The notes beneath the pieces are model-generated. The model was not told where the DNA came from and ran no database searches. It worked only from the letters and a program-made list of their open reading frames with translations. A program made the translations under genes and the position numbers. Shown here in pieces: positions 25,385 to 37,647 of a stretch of DNA of 64,000 nt. Numbering within the stretch: the first letter of the stretch is position 1; each line of letters opens with the position of its first letter. The stretch comes from Glandiceps talaboti (lineage: Eukaryota > Hemichordata > Enteropneusta > Spengelidae): positions 15,207,003 through 15,271,002 of the forward strand of contig NC_135551.1 in the NCBI RefSeq assembly GCF_964340395.1, in the 5' to 3' direction.

Positions 25385-25616
25385 TCAAACGTCACAGGAT
25401 TGTGTTTTGCTTGTTGATTCAGATTGGGTACAACTCTCATCTCGAGCTTGTTGCTAATTTTAAATTGGCAAGCATTGTTTTTTCTACATTCGAAATCATA
25501 GTCTTCAATATTATTTTTTAAAACCTAGCCATTTCTAGACATGAGTAAAATGTATGATCAATAATCTATAGGATTCGAAGTACAACCACACTTAATACAG
25601 TCAAGCTGTAATATAT

Positions 25617-26139
25617 TGTTGCGGAAAGCTTGTGGGTGCCACGCCCCCGTGCCTGTATTGGGCTCGTCTCAGTACCTTACTGGAGAAAGTCGGGTTTTTC
25701 CCTGTATTTCAGGTCTAGATATCCCGTTTTTAAGTTGAAGCACACTTTTCATATGCCAGTCAGTTGCTGAGGGGCGGAGTCTTGGTCACATGGTCAGGTA
25801 GCTATAGCAACACTTTTCTCCCATGCTCTCCCTCTCTCTTGCTGGACACTGTGTAGTCAACATCGTGTCAAATACGCTCTTGACAGAATCTCATGGTTTA
25901 CAGTCACTTTCATTTCTTGTTAAAACCTACTTCTTCCTTTAGGGAAACGTTTTCTTGTATGCCTCTGTGAGGTTGAGGCGTTGGTTTTTCACGAGTTGGT
26001 CGTGATATTTCAAATTTCTTGGGTTGTGCCGCGGTCTAGAGACGCTGGCATTTGCGAATGTGTCTGTACTCAATTTTATTGTGTATGTTCTGCTATGCAC
26101 AATGTCAGTTTTTCGTGTACTTTCCACGGGTTCGTCACA
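25617..26139. mobile_element. Solo-LTR-like insertion downstream of gene A
   Basis: A 523-bp block begins TGTTGCGG and ends GTCACA (TGT...ACA), flanked by ATAT on both sides (25613-25616, 26140-26143). The gene B flank at about 45284-45300 has the same surroundings without the block, so it is an insertion that post-dates the A/B duplication or is lost in B. TG...CA ends and a 4-bp duplication fit a solo LTR of the Gypsy kin. A small DNA transposon with an 8-bp duplication is the alternative. Confidence 0.55.
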
Positions 26140-26231
26140 ATATTATTAGATCAGCAATGCTGTGTTTATTAAATTTCTTCTTCTCCGATTTGAAGCCATT
26201 TCTGAATCATGGAAATTCAAACTTTCCTTGT

Positions 26232-28127
26232 AAGGTTAAACTCTCTTAGAGTAACTTATATATCATACAATATAAACAATTTCCATTTACTTGACATCCA
26301 TTTGGTATAATACAATAGTAGATAGATATAAATATGTATAAACGACTCTCTCTGAAATGTTAAGATTCAGAATGATATTTAAAACCTGCAGAGTTGATTA
26401 AACTATGTGTTCTTTGAATCATCTATCTAATGTCCTCATTGAATTATTACAAAGAAACACATGTCGACAAAACGATATATAGTAAAGGGTCGAATGTAGA
26501 GAACTTCCTTTTCAGTAATTTCAAAAGCTGACTGAGAATTTTTAGAATATTGCTCATGTTTGTCTACTTACACTACCTAATCACAATATGATCTTAATAC
26601 ATTTTAGAGTAAGCCACGACTTTATCATTTACTCCTCAGTTGTACTTACTTCGTGATTATAGTGGATTAAGGTTGAAATGGTTGGAATTTTAACGTGTAT
26701 TAAAATGAGGAACTCATGTAAGAGGATAATATTTTCTTTGTCAAGAGGAGCAAAAATCAACCAGCATGTGTTTAACTGTATGTATGTATGTATGTATGTA
26801 TGTATGTATGTATGTATGTATGTATGTATGTATGTATGTATGTATGTATGTATGTATGTATGTGTGCATGCATGCATAAAATCATAAAGACCATGAAACG
26901 TACATGAATGTGATTTTATTATGGATTATATTTTCTCATTATTGAAATTGTTTGGTTGATTGTGATTAAACTTTCTTATAGTAGTGTGTGTCACATGGTT
27001 TAACAATATATCATTTCATAATATTCCATCATACTTTGGAAATAATTAATACTTTAAGTGATAACTGTATTGGCGGCCAGATTTTGCCTGTAAAGTATCA
27101 GTAGGTCTATTAAAAACAACCAAGCGCATTTAACTCAGTGTTTGTTGAACCAGATATTACTTGACTATATGTAGACTCCTGAACCATTTCACATACACTC
27201 AACCTATGATGTGATACTTATAGTTGATTGAGGAAATAGTCGTCGGTCAAGGTGTGATTATTTGGTTTATTAAGTCTTGGTTATTACAATCTTCAAATTA
27301 TGTACACTCACTTGGTAATAATAAAGAACACACTTTATCCATTAATTTCTTGTTGAATTAATGTAGATTTTATTATTATTGATTCGTTTGCATGTTTAAT
27401 CAACCTATAATGGGCTATGTCATGTATGATAGATCACAATTGTGCATCCCATCAATATATCGTGGGAACAACAGTCTGGAGGGTTGATTTTTTGTCCTTA
27501 CATTCAATTTATTTTCAGTTTTTAATGCTTCAAATGTCATACATGAAGTTGTGCTATATATTATCAATGATGTTTCAGGTTTCATATAATTTTACACATA
27601 TGCTGATGACAAATTATATAGCGATCCGTACAGAAGACATTCAATTTTCAGGTGTAATTTAGAATAATTGATACATCATCGGTAAAGTTTTTCATACGTT
27701 ATTGTTTTGAAAATGTTGCCATATTATCAGCGAGGAGTTAGTACATGTACTCCCATAGGGAGGTTTTCGGGTATGTGCCGTCGAAATGGGCTACTTAATC
27801 TCGAAAACAGTCAAGTGTTATACTAAAAGCCATAAAAAGGCACTCTAAAGCAGCTGGAAATGTAAAAGTCCCGAGCCCCCCCCCCCTCCCTCCTACAATG
27901 CACAGCGCTCGATAGCTGTGACCGCCTAATTCACTGTAGTAACCATCTATTCCAAATACTATCAACATTCACTGTAACATGGGAAACGTCTCCATGAATT
28001 TGAAACACCTTCACAGTAAAAGAAAAAAAGGTAAATGATTTCCCAAAGGTTTTTCTCTTTATGACAATCCGTTATATTATGCATGATGCGATGCAGGGGG
28101 GGGGGGCGACGCCATATTTAGTCCTTA
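26232..28127. other. P450 3' flank block, copy 2, left part
   Basis: Colinear with 1-1840, no gene seen. Contains the (ATGT)n array 26778-26862 and poly-C/poly-G runs. It is interrupted by the Harbinger-like element and continues at 31555. Confidence 0.75.
26778..26862. repeat. (ATGT)n microsatellite
   Basis: Uninterrupted tetranucleotide array at the position corresponding to 541-714. Confidence 0.95.
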
Positions 28128-28468
28128 GGGACCGGACAGAATTTACGGCAGGGGGGGGGCCTGGGGAGAAATTGGGGGGGCCATGAAAAAAATGGGAGGC
28201 TTGAAGGGGGGGCCATGAAAATTCTCATGGTTTGAAAGGGGGGGCCGCAAAATATTTTGTCATTGAAAAAAATTATATGTTAGAAAATTTAGCATTGCAT
28301 GAGATAGCATTTGATATCGCCTTTAATATTGAATGTCTACACTTTCATTTATGTATTACTATTAACATGGAAGTGTGTACGTTTGTATGTACCTATTTAG
28401 TGAAGCATAAAAACACTACTCAAGATTAATTTGATACACCCTGAATCACTCTTATATACTCCAAGCTG

Positions 28469-28471
<3 letters not shown>

Positions 28472-28511
<40 letters not shown>

Positions 28512-28615
28512 ACACACACACATATGTATACATACATACATACATACATACATACATACATACATACATACATACATACATACATACATACATACATACA
28601 TACATACATACATTT
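28472..28615. repeat. (CA)n and (CATA)n microsatellites
   Basis: A (CA)n tract (about 28472-28509) runs into (CATA)n (about 28524-28612), inside the Harbinger-like element. Confidence 0.9.
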
Positions 28616-28661
28616 TAGCACTGTGGAAACAGGTTCAGTGTATAATTACCATCAAGGATAC

Positions 28662-28734
<73 letters not shown>

Positions 28735-28740
<6 letters not shown>

Positions 28741-28759
28741 ATAAATTACAGGTCCTATG

Positions 28760-28855
<96 letters not shown>

Positions 28856-29078
28856 CTCGGTGAGTATCAATCTGCTATAAGACAGTGCTCTATACCGCAG
28901 TGGCAGAGCGTAATAGTTTTGGTAGTACTGGAACTCTTTCTTGGGTGTAACTCGGAGTTTCACGCATATTGCGATCATCAGACACATTAAGTGTCTGATG
29001 ATCGCAATTAAGTGTCTGATGATCGCAATATGCGTGAAACTCCGAGTTACACCCAAGAAAGAGTTCCAGTACTACCAA

Positions 29079-29142
<64 letters not shown>

Positions 29143-29178
29143 TAATATACTAGCATAGGACCTGTAATTTATGTGATT
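28735..29178. repeat. 444-bp palindrome with (TA)n arrays
   Basis: Outer arms (ATCACATAAATTACAGGTCC / GGACCTGTAATTTATGTGAT) enclose two long (TA)n tracts (28761-28852, 29083-29140). Between the tracts is a second inverted repeat of about 80-bp arms, 28913-28993 and about 29004-29084, centred on two copies of AAGTGTCTGATGATCGCAAT. It would form a very long hairpin. Confidence 0.85.
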
Positions 29179-31554
29179 AAACTACACTACATGGTAGGTA
29201 TACATCAAGTACTAGTGACAGTGACAGTGACAGTGACAGCGAATCAAATGAGTCTAGCCATCAAAAAGACCAGGATGGCTCCCTTATTGTTCAAACTAGA
29301 TCAGGTAGACTGGCTGGATCATGGAAACTTGCCTTTATATAAATTCAAGATTATGAATAAAGGGATTGTATTGCAAAGGCTATTCATCATTGACACTGCA
29401 GTACCGTAGCCTGCGGGGGGGGGGGGGGGGGCAAGGGGGGCAGCTGCCCCTCCTGAGATTTTGGGGGAAAAAGAAAGAAAAAAAGCTACTTTTTGAATAG
29501 AGCTATTAAAATCGTTATTTACGTCGTGGCGATTCCTAGCATGCGCGATTTCAATGGATAGTTCACTAAAGTGACTGTACACTGACTCATGGCTAAAAGG
29601 ATATTTCTTTATATTTTCTGACTAGTACATGTAACAATATACATTTGAGTCTATTCCAAATTATATAATATCTTATACAGTGGTCTACTTGGCTCTGATG
29701 TTGCATACAAGCATGAATTGAGATTAAATATCCAAGGTGCACTAAAAAGAATTGAACAAAAGTTTACGACCATCAAAAGTCTGAAAGTCTTGAAATTCTT
29801 TTTCGGGATTTTTTGGAAGGAAATTAAACTTCAGGAGAAGTCATTTACCATGTGCACATCCGCATAATATCTTTCAGCTTTGCCACAACAAAATACACTT
29901 CCAGATAATATGTAATACATAGCATAATTGTTTCAATTCTGGTATTTTATTATGTCTATGGTTTGATATTTTATGCCTTTAAATGGCCTCCTACACTGTC
30001 TTATTTTCAATTTTTTTTCACCTTTGGAGTTGTCTTCTTCCAATGCATCATTGTACCATATGATTTCATATCTCCACTGTAGTCACGGTGTAGTTGACAG
30101 AAGCCTGAGAAGGGGTGGCTAAAATAATGCTTGAGTTTCAATTGGTGGGGCTTAACATTTTTTGAGAAGAGAGGGTGAGAGGAACTACACCATTTGTTTA
30201 ACCGTAAATTGTGTACATTTCCTAAATGTAGCTATGCAGACAAATTGCATGAGATAGTATCAAGATGACTGAATAAGTTCTATCTAAACTCGACCTGAAT
30301 TATTTTGCTGTCATTATATATGGTTTGTTTTATCCTTGTCAAGCATTGTGAAAAAATGAAACCGACCTACTTACTCAATGTGATGGGTTAGGTTACCCGT
30401 TGACCAGCATTTTTTTCTGACCTTACATATATATAATTGCGTATGCTAAAATATGTATTATGTAAATTACAAGCAAATTTATGTAAATTAGCATTTTTCT
30501 AAATTTTAAATGCATGATTGCACCAACACAAAGTTTTGTTCCCCTCGGCAATTTGGTCAGGCTACGGCCCTGCACTGCACTTCAAGCTTAATGTGAAGGT
30601 TTAGAAAACTGTGAGTAATACTCATCTGATCACTGTACAGTGTATTGAATACAATTCTGAATTTGCTGTCCCCATCATGAAGTCACAAATGCCTGACACT
30701 ATAGGTTTAAATATGTATGGTTTTGGAACTGAAAGCATATTGATTACATCTAAGCATTCCACAACATTCTGAATTTCTTTGCACTTTCATGAAGTCACAA
30801 ATGTCTTACATTTACATGTGTATTGGTAATGCATTTGGTGTAGGAAAGTGAAAGCTATATTTTTCAGACCTAAGTGTGCATAAAATCCTTAGTTTGCTAG
30901 CACTTCATGACTACCACAAATGTCTGACATTAGATAGTTATTGTGTTATGAGTATAAATAGATATTTGAATACACTATGTAGGTGATGTGATGTCCTTAG
31001 ATACTCCCAACAAATGTCCCCACTACAGTTTTTCACAAATCACGCATGTGAATGTGTGTTTACTCTGTGTCTGTGTTTCTGTGTATGTATCAGTGAATGA
31101 CAGTTAAAACCACCACATCAAATGCCTTGGTATTAAGTGATGACTACTTATGGTGTCTAGTTGGGAAATAAACAAGATTATACCACATGTGTATGATTAC
31201 ATGTATAGTCAAAATGTTTTATTTTGTTTTGTTTTCTAAAAAACTTCCTCTACAACTACTAAGTTGTTTGGGCTGAAATAGTAACATAATAGTAGTACCA
31301 AAAGAAATATTACAGTTGTGCTACAGTAACAAAAAAATTTGTACTCTTTTTAGTTATTGTAGGGGGCAGGATATTGTGCACTTTTTTTTTTTTTTTTTTT
31401 TTTTGGGGGGGGGGGCCATGAAATTTTTATACTTTTGAAAGGGGGGGGCTGTGAAATTTTGGTCACAGTGGATGGGGGGGCCAGGAAAAAAAACAAGTCA
31501 GAGATAATTTCTCCCCAGGCCCCCCCCCCCCTGCCGTAAATTCTGTCCGGTCCC

Positions 31555-33816
31555 TTAACTATAGCTCTGTTTGTGACTGGAAATCCCTAACAATTGGTCT
31601 ATATTTGGATTGTATTTGGATAGAACTTCGGCGTATGAAAAGTGTGAAAATATTTTTAACCCCCCCCCCTCCAACCCCCACCGGGATTATCGGTATTTAT
31701 ATACATTGTCGGTTATCAAAAGTTACCACATTTTATTACTCGTTAGTACAGTCTTGGTTTATTTTGATTAATTATCGGCAACTTTTTACGACAATATTAG
31801 GCTGATAAATCATCATCATTTGGTTTTTATATGATCATCTGTAACAGACCCTATTTAAAGTTTAAAAACCTGACATACTTTCTCTTGTCATTGTAATATC
31901 ACTGGAACTAGAACAAATGAGTCTGCTGTTGGCACTGTACCATGTACGTACCTGACCTAGTGAAACGTTCGTGACCGGCTATCCGTGCAGTTATCGATAT
32001 ATATCTGACTGTGTTTACTTAAATGGGAAAGTACTCGCATTGCTGTTCAAATCATCAATTTATTCCATTGAAGAATATAACGTTGAATTAGCCGGCCAGT
32101 CCGTTTCTTCTCAACCAGCTCTTCTACGGGGTACTGTTACTCAGCTCTGAACTTGGTACTTGTTGATATTGTCCAGGAATAAGCGTTTTTCTAAGCTGTT
32201 GTGTCATCAGACAGTACCGGAATCTTATCTAGGACTCGATCTAAGGGTAAACGGGACTTAAAACAGATACAGGAATTACGTTTTGGTTGGATAAGTTATA
32301 CGGTTTCCAGCAATAGGAGCGATGCAATCGAAATCCCAAATTTAGTTGCAACCGGGAATTAAAGTTCCTTGGGACGTGTTTGTCTCCGTTAAGTTCTGCT
32401 CACGGAGTGCATTCAAGTTAGTGTTCCTCCGTCAAGGCCTCCTAGCAATCTGAAAAGTATTTCTGAAACAAATTCCACTCTGCTTCAACCATATACGTCA
32501 CCAACATTTTATTTAAACTAATGTTCCTTCCGTAATACAAATACATGTTTAACAAACACACTTTTCTTTTCTTTACCTTATTTAAAAATGTTCATTAATA
32601 TAGTTAATTCGATTCAGAAACAAACAGTTGAAAATAACTCTGTAGAATATTCTCTAAACAGCTGTCGAAATCATTCGGGGCACAATTTATAACTTGTTGT
32701 GACACCTGTGATCTCTATGAAATAGCAAAACGTGACCCGACCCGTAGTCTGTCTTATTAACAATTTGATTTATGATCTGTTTGCATAAAACTAAACTTTC
32801 ACAACTTGTGACTCGTGACAGCACCGTACCGTCTTGAACGACTTCATTGGTTTTATTACATGATCAATCACCCCTCCATGTTCTCTCTAAGATGGGCTAA
32901 ATTTCGACTTAAAGTTAAATGCACTGAAAGGTTTACTACATAAATCTCTATTTTTAGAGTTTGACATATTCTTAAGTCTTATGAAAACCATCACCCGACG
33001 TTCAATATCTAATCACCTTGTCTTGAGTAGTAATACAAATTTATATCTCAAAGACCATAAAATATATATATTTGTGCAATATTTATACTTTTACAGAACA
33101 ATAAGATCAACTTCTAAAATTAACACGTCACGTCACGTCACGTCACGTCACGTCACGTCACGTCACGTCATATTAAACTTTTACTCAACACTTCAATCGT
33201 ACCTGGTATCAACTGTTACCCATCATATATATCTGTTGTTACGTTTGCCCAATTACATTATCGTAAGCATCCATGCCATACTCCAATACCTTTAGCCAAG
33301 ATTGCCAAAATAGTAGAATTTAGACCCAATTCCGAAAATACGTGATCTTGAGATGTCAAAGACTTATCTATGGTGTTACGTAGTCACAATATCACTACAT
33401 TGTACAAAGTGCAAAAGCAGACTTCATTTTTATAACGAAAATTAATACCCAAGTATCCAGAATGGAATGAATTTAGAAATCGTAAAGCTTGTTTCGCGTG
33501 AATTTGATTCTGATTCTGGTTCTGGTGCTAACGTGCATATTTCGGAAAGGCATAGTGTTGATCATCCGGGTCCTTCAACTATTCTGTAGGCGGACTCGGA
33601 ATACACTGAAAAAGTATGACGCAATTGTACCAGTGGTTTTAGCATTAGTTCTGTGCAGGTTTTTGTTTAGCCGTGCTCTTGACGTTGCCTTTTTAGTAGT
33701 ACGTCATCAAGTGACTGAGTTAACCAAAATCATTAGTTTCGTGCTATTCTTGACCGTATACTATACATTTGTATCGTCGATGAAACGTACACTCTGGACA
33801 TTGTCAAAAGAAAAAC
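31555..33816. other. P450 3' flank block copy 2, right part, and gene B upstream region
   Basis: Colinear with 1840-3548 and then with 14970-15512; no gene seen. It gives the uninterrupted order of the flank, against which the insertion and rearrangement left of gene A can be read. The last 200 bases before the gene B ATG match those before gene A. Confidence 0.7.
33126..33170. repeat. (CGTCA)9 pentanucleotide array upstream of gene B
   Basis: Nine perfect CGTCA units. The matching places before gene A (14862-14876) and in flank copy 1 (about 3440-3458) have only one or two imperfect units. CGTCA is the complement of TGACG, the CREB/ATF half-site. Confidence 0.9.
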
Positions 33817-34000
33817 ATGTTAACCGAGGTCGCACTGGTAGCTTGCTCGATCGCTTTCATACTATTTGCATGGATGTCAAACAGCCGTAAATTACCTAAA
33901 ACCTACCCTAAAGGTCCAGCTGGTTGGCCAGTGATCGGTAACTTACTACAACTTGGATCACAACCACACTTGAAGCTGACTGAATGGAGTCGACAGTATG
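33817..34000 (+). CDS. Gene B exon 1
   Basis: Anchor and hinge with SNSRKLPKTYPKGPAG. Ends TATG|GTAAGG. Confidence 0.9.
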
Positions 34001-36703
34001 GTAAGGACCGAAACAGTTCAAACATATCATAAATTACTGTCCTTCACAGCTACCTCACAGTTCACATGTGTATACACTGTATCTTTTTATTTTAAATTAT
34101 TATCATATTGTAGACATTCTCCGGATATCAAAATGGATAAACCGTCCGGTACACCACATCACAACTTTAATTTACCTAGACAGAAATCCAGGGTAATGTA
34201 ATATGACGGCCTCGTGACTCGTGTTTCGTGATTCGGTTTATTCTGATGTATTTTCACGAGCAAAATACGGCGGCAGAATAAACCAAATCACTCGTGAAAA
34301 TAACTTCTGTATGACCTACCATCCATTGCGAGCGAGGCCGTGGGGTTCTGTTTTTATATTATTATATATGTACTCCAAACGTAATAATATAGAAAATGAC
34401 AAACATCACTGCGTAATGATTTGGGGTCACCACCCAACATCAGCTGTAACCTTTTGACACTGTTCCTATTGTTGTGCAAATTACGTGTACATTGTAAAGT
34501 AGTCAGTTCGTCGATATTTGTAAGAGAATAACGGGGATTTTTATGAATTAACTCTCCAAATCCTTTGAAAACCGACTGGAAAGTGCACTTAATAGTCTAG
34601 TACAACTAATAGTTTCATTATGTAGATAATTTATTTTCTAATAACTATCATCATAGCGGTAGCGTTCGCGTCCGGTTCGGAGCGGAGGCAGACAAATCTG
34701 TGTAATCTATGTAAAATTGACACAAATCCGTGTAACTGTGTGTACGTGTAAGCTGCAGACGCGTGACGACAGTTGACGATTCTTGGTTTTCGTGGTCGAT
34801 GTCAGTTTAAAATGACATACAGTAATGAATTTGCTTTAAAACTGTTTCATAGAAGAGTACAGTTATCCAGTGGAAACGTTTAGTATACCTGATACCTTCG
34901 ATACATTACTAAACATCAAGATCGATAATGTTTACATACGGAAAGTAGTTGAAGTGTTGTTTTCTTGTTTGCAGTGAAAATACCCAACTAATTTGCATAG
35001 TTATTTGATAGGTAAGCGACTAATTTGCATAGTTATTTGATACTTCAGAACTTGGCGATGGTCGAGAGAAATAGTGGAATACTTTATGAACCGACAAAAA
35101 ATTGTTCAAAAAGTGTGTAACAACAGGGAAGACGCGTATGTGCATTAAAACAAATGCATTAATTTGCTTTTTTCATCAGGAATTGGTTTTGCTTTAAGAT
35201 CTATTTTGTCTCAATTTATCTCATTTGCATAGCCAGCATTGAAAATACCGGTTTTATTTCTGACTGTACATTACTTGAACATACACAGTGGTACATATGT
35301 AATAATTATGTAATATGTTGTGAACTACTTACTTGCCTATATGTCTGATGAGCGAGTTCACAACATATGGATAAAATGGATCCAGACCAAATGAACCCAA
35401 AGCAAGCAACACCAGGTTAAAATCAAGTAAATCAGAATTAGACTTTATGTTAGAGTGGAAAACTGTCATGAAATTAAATATTGATAGTTCTAATCAGTTT
35501 AACGAAAAATGCACACGTCTGGTTTTTGATATAGATACATGGGGTTTATTACTATAAATAGTAATCCTATCATTGTTCACTCATGATACACGATTTTCGG
35601 TTTTGGGGCGATATATTAAGTTGGTTCGTATATTGATGATTTCAAAGTGTAAGTGCTAGACAAACCTCTTTGCTTTGTAATTTCAAATTTCATTTGCATA
35701 ATGAAATTTATGACTAGGCATTATCTTATACAGATAATTAGGTATTCACATCACATAAACCAGATGTATGCTAAACGTCTGCCACAAGCCAATCAGAGTA
35801 TAGATATTTTGCACATTACCTGATTGAGACATTCTTAGTGATCATACATGTGTGTATCACTTAGTTTGTAAATTTCATTTTTTATAGAATGTTTAATTAC
35901 CCTAACCAGATATAATTATAAAGGGCATACATACATACATCAGTGTGTGTATACCAGATTAATATAAAATTTTAAACTCATACTTTTCCGTGCCTAATGG
36001 TTGAAAATTAATAATAATAAATGTAAATGACTCATTGAAATGAACAGAATGAGGAAGAAACTTTATAAGACACTGTATTTTGTTATCATCAACAAATATT
36101 TCAAATTATTTGAAATTTGAAGCTTGTGTTATTAAAATAATGCACATTTACATAAATCATTAATTACACAAAAGTGAATCATTAAATTACAGACAAGTTA
36201 GGTTTGTTGTTAATGTTGATTCCAAATCTTTAAATTACGGAGCTTTTATTCTATTGTAGTTATTGTCTAATTAATGACAATTATTAATTCTGCACATTGC
36301 TAAGTAGATTAAAAAGCTACATAGAGAAATATTATCAGATACTTTGGCTTTGTTATCATCAATGTATGTACCAAATTATGTAAAAAAAATGTTGGGGCTC
36401 GTATAATTACCGAAAATAATTAATAATGCAAATTACCCATGATTAAAAGCTCATCAAAAGGATTTATACATCACATGCACTCTTTTTCTATCAATGTAGG
36501 TATGACATTATATGAAATTTGAGGCATGTCCTATTAAGATATTGCCTAATTAGCAAAACATTTCTTTATTCAAAAACAGCATAGTCATGCATGTTTCCTA
36601 AAACCTAATATTGTCTATCAAGTACCCTAAAGAAGATGTGCATCAAAATAATTTGAATTGAGCAACCCAATTTTTTAGAAAATGATGACATAGATAGACA
36701 CAT

Positions 36704-36738
<35 letters not shown>

Positions 36739-37364
36739 CTTGCACACAAAGACATCACCATACTCTACCCTTCCCTTACAAAAGGTAAAATGTACACACA
36801 TCATATCAAGACTTATGCGCTTTATATAGTATGAATATCATACAATGAAGTATATATAAAACACCATCTGCTATATACTACAGTGTTCACATCAAATAAA
36901 GCTATATGCACACATCATATAAAGATATCTACACATCACACTAGGTTATTACCCGATATGACCTCTACATGTAACATTCCTTGTATCAATGTGAGTGTTG
37001 TTTCTGCACCATGGCGACTCGTGACATGTTGCATAAATGGCACAAATGGTGACATGGTAAACAAAGGGGTGATATCGGATAATAACAAATTTATCATATA
37101 GGTATGCCCAGGAATTCTAAGACGGGAAATAAAATGTGAACAGTCTGATATGCACTTCGTGCATTGTGTAACTGTGCTGACTGTGTCACCCTGCTTTGGT
37201 GAAATGCTTAAATGATCGTCAATTTTTAACAGATTTTGGAGTAAATTTTCATAATTATTTTGAAATACGACTTTGTTAGCAGTGTAGATTCGCTAAAATT
37301 TTCAGAATTTCAAAATGCCTTCATATGTTAATAAAACTAGATGGTCGAGCAATCGTAACTCTCT

Positions 37365-37403
<39 letters not shown>

Positions 37404-37417
37404 TAGTAGTAGTAGTG

Positions 37418-37463
<46 letters not shown>

Positions 37464-37585
37464 TAGTAGTAGTAGTGGTAGTAGTAGTAGTAGTGGTAGT
37501 AGTAGTAGTAGTGGTAGTAGTGGTAGTAGTAGTAGTAGTAGTGGTAGTAGTGGTAGTAGTAGTAGTAGTAGTAGTGGTAGTAGTG

Positions 37586-37647
<62 letters not shown>

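Larger units (their letters stand above)
28128..31554. mobile_element. Harbinger-like 3.4-kb non-autonomous transposon
   Basis: The ends are inverted repeats of about 47 bp starting GGGACCGGACAGAATTTACG, followed by a run of G and CCTGGGGAGAAATT. TTA is duplicated at both edges (28125-28127, 31555-31557). Flank copy 1 (about 1830-1840) carries the empty site with a single TTA. A 3-bp TWA duplication is typical of PIF/Harbinger. No transposase ORF is visible inside. Subterminal poly-G tracts with CCATGAAA words occur at both ends. It also contains a large AT-rich palindrome. A related fragment of its interior lies at 47290-47700. Confidence 0.75.

Noticed and set aside
28431-29156. ORFs of Tyr-Ile and His-Thr repeats
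   Set aside because: They read the (TA)n and (CA)n arrays inside the Harbinger-like element.
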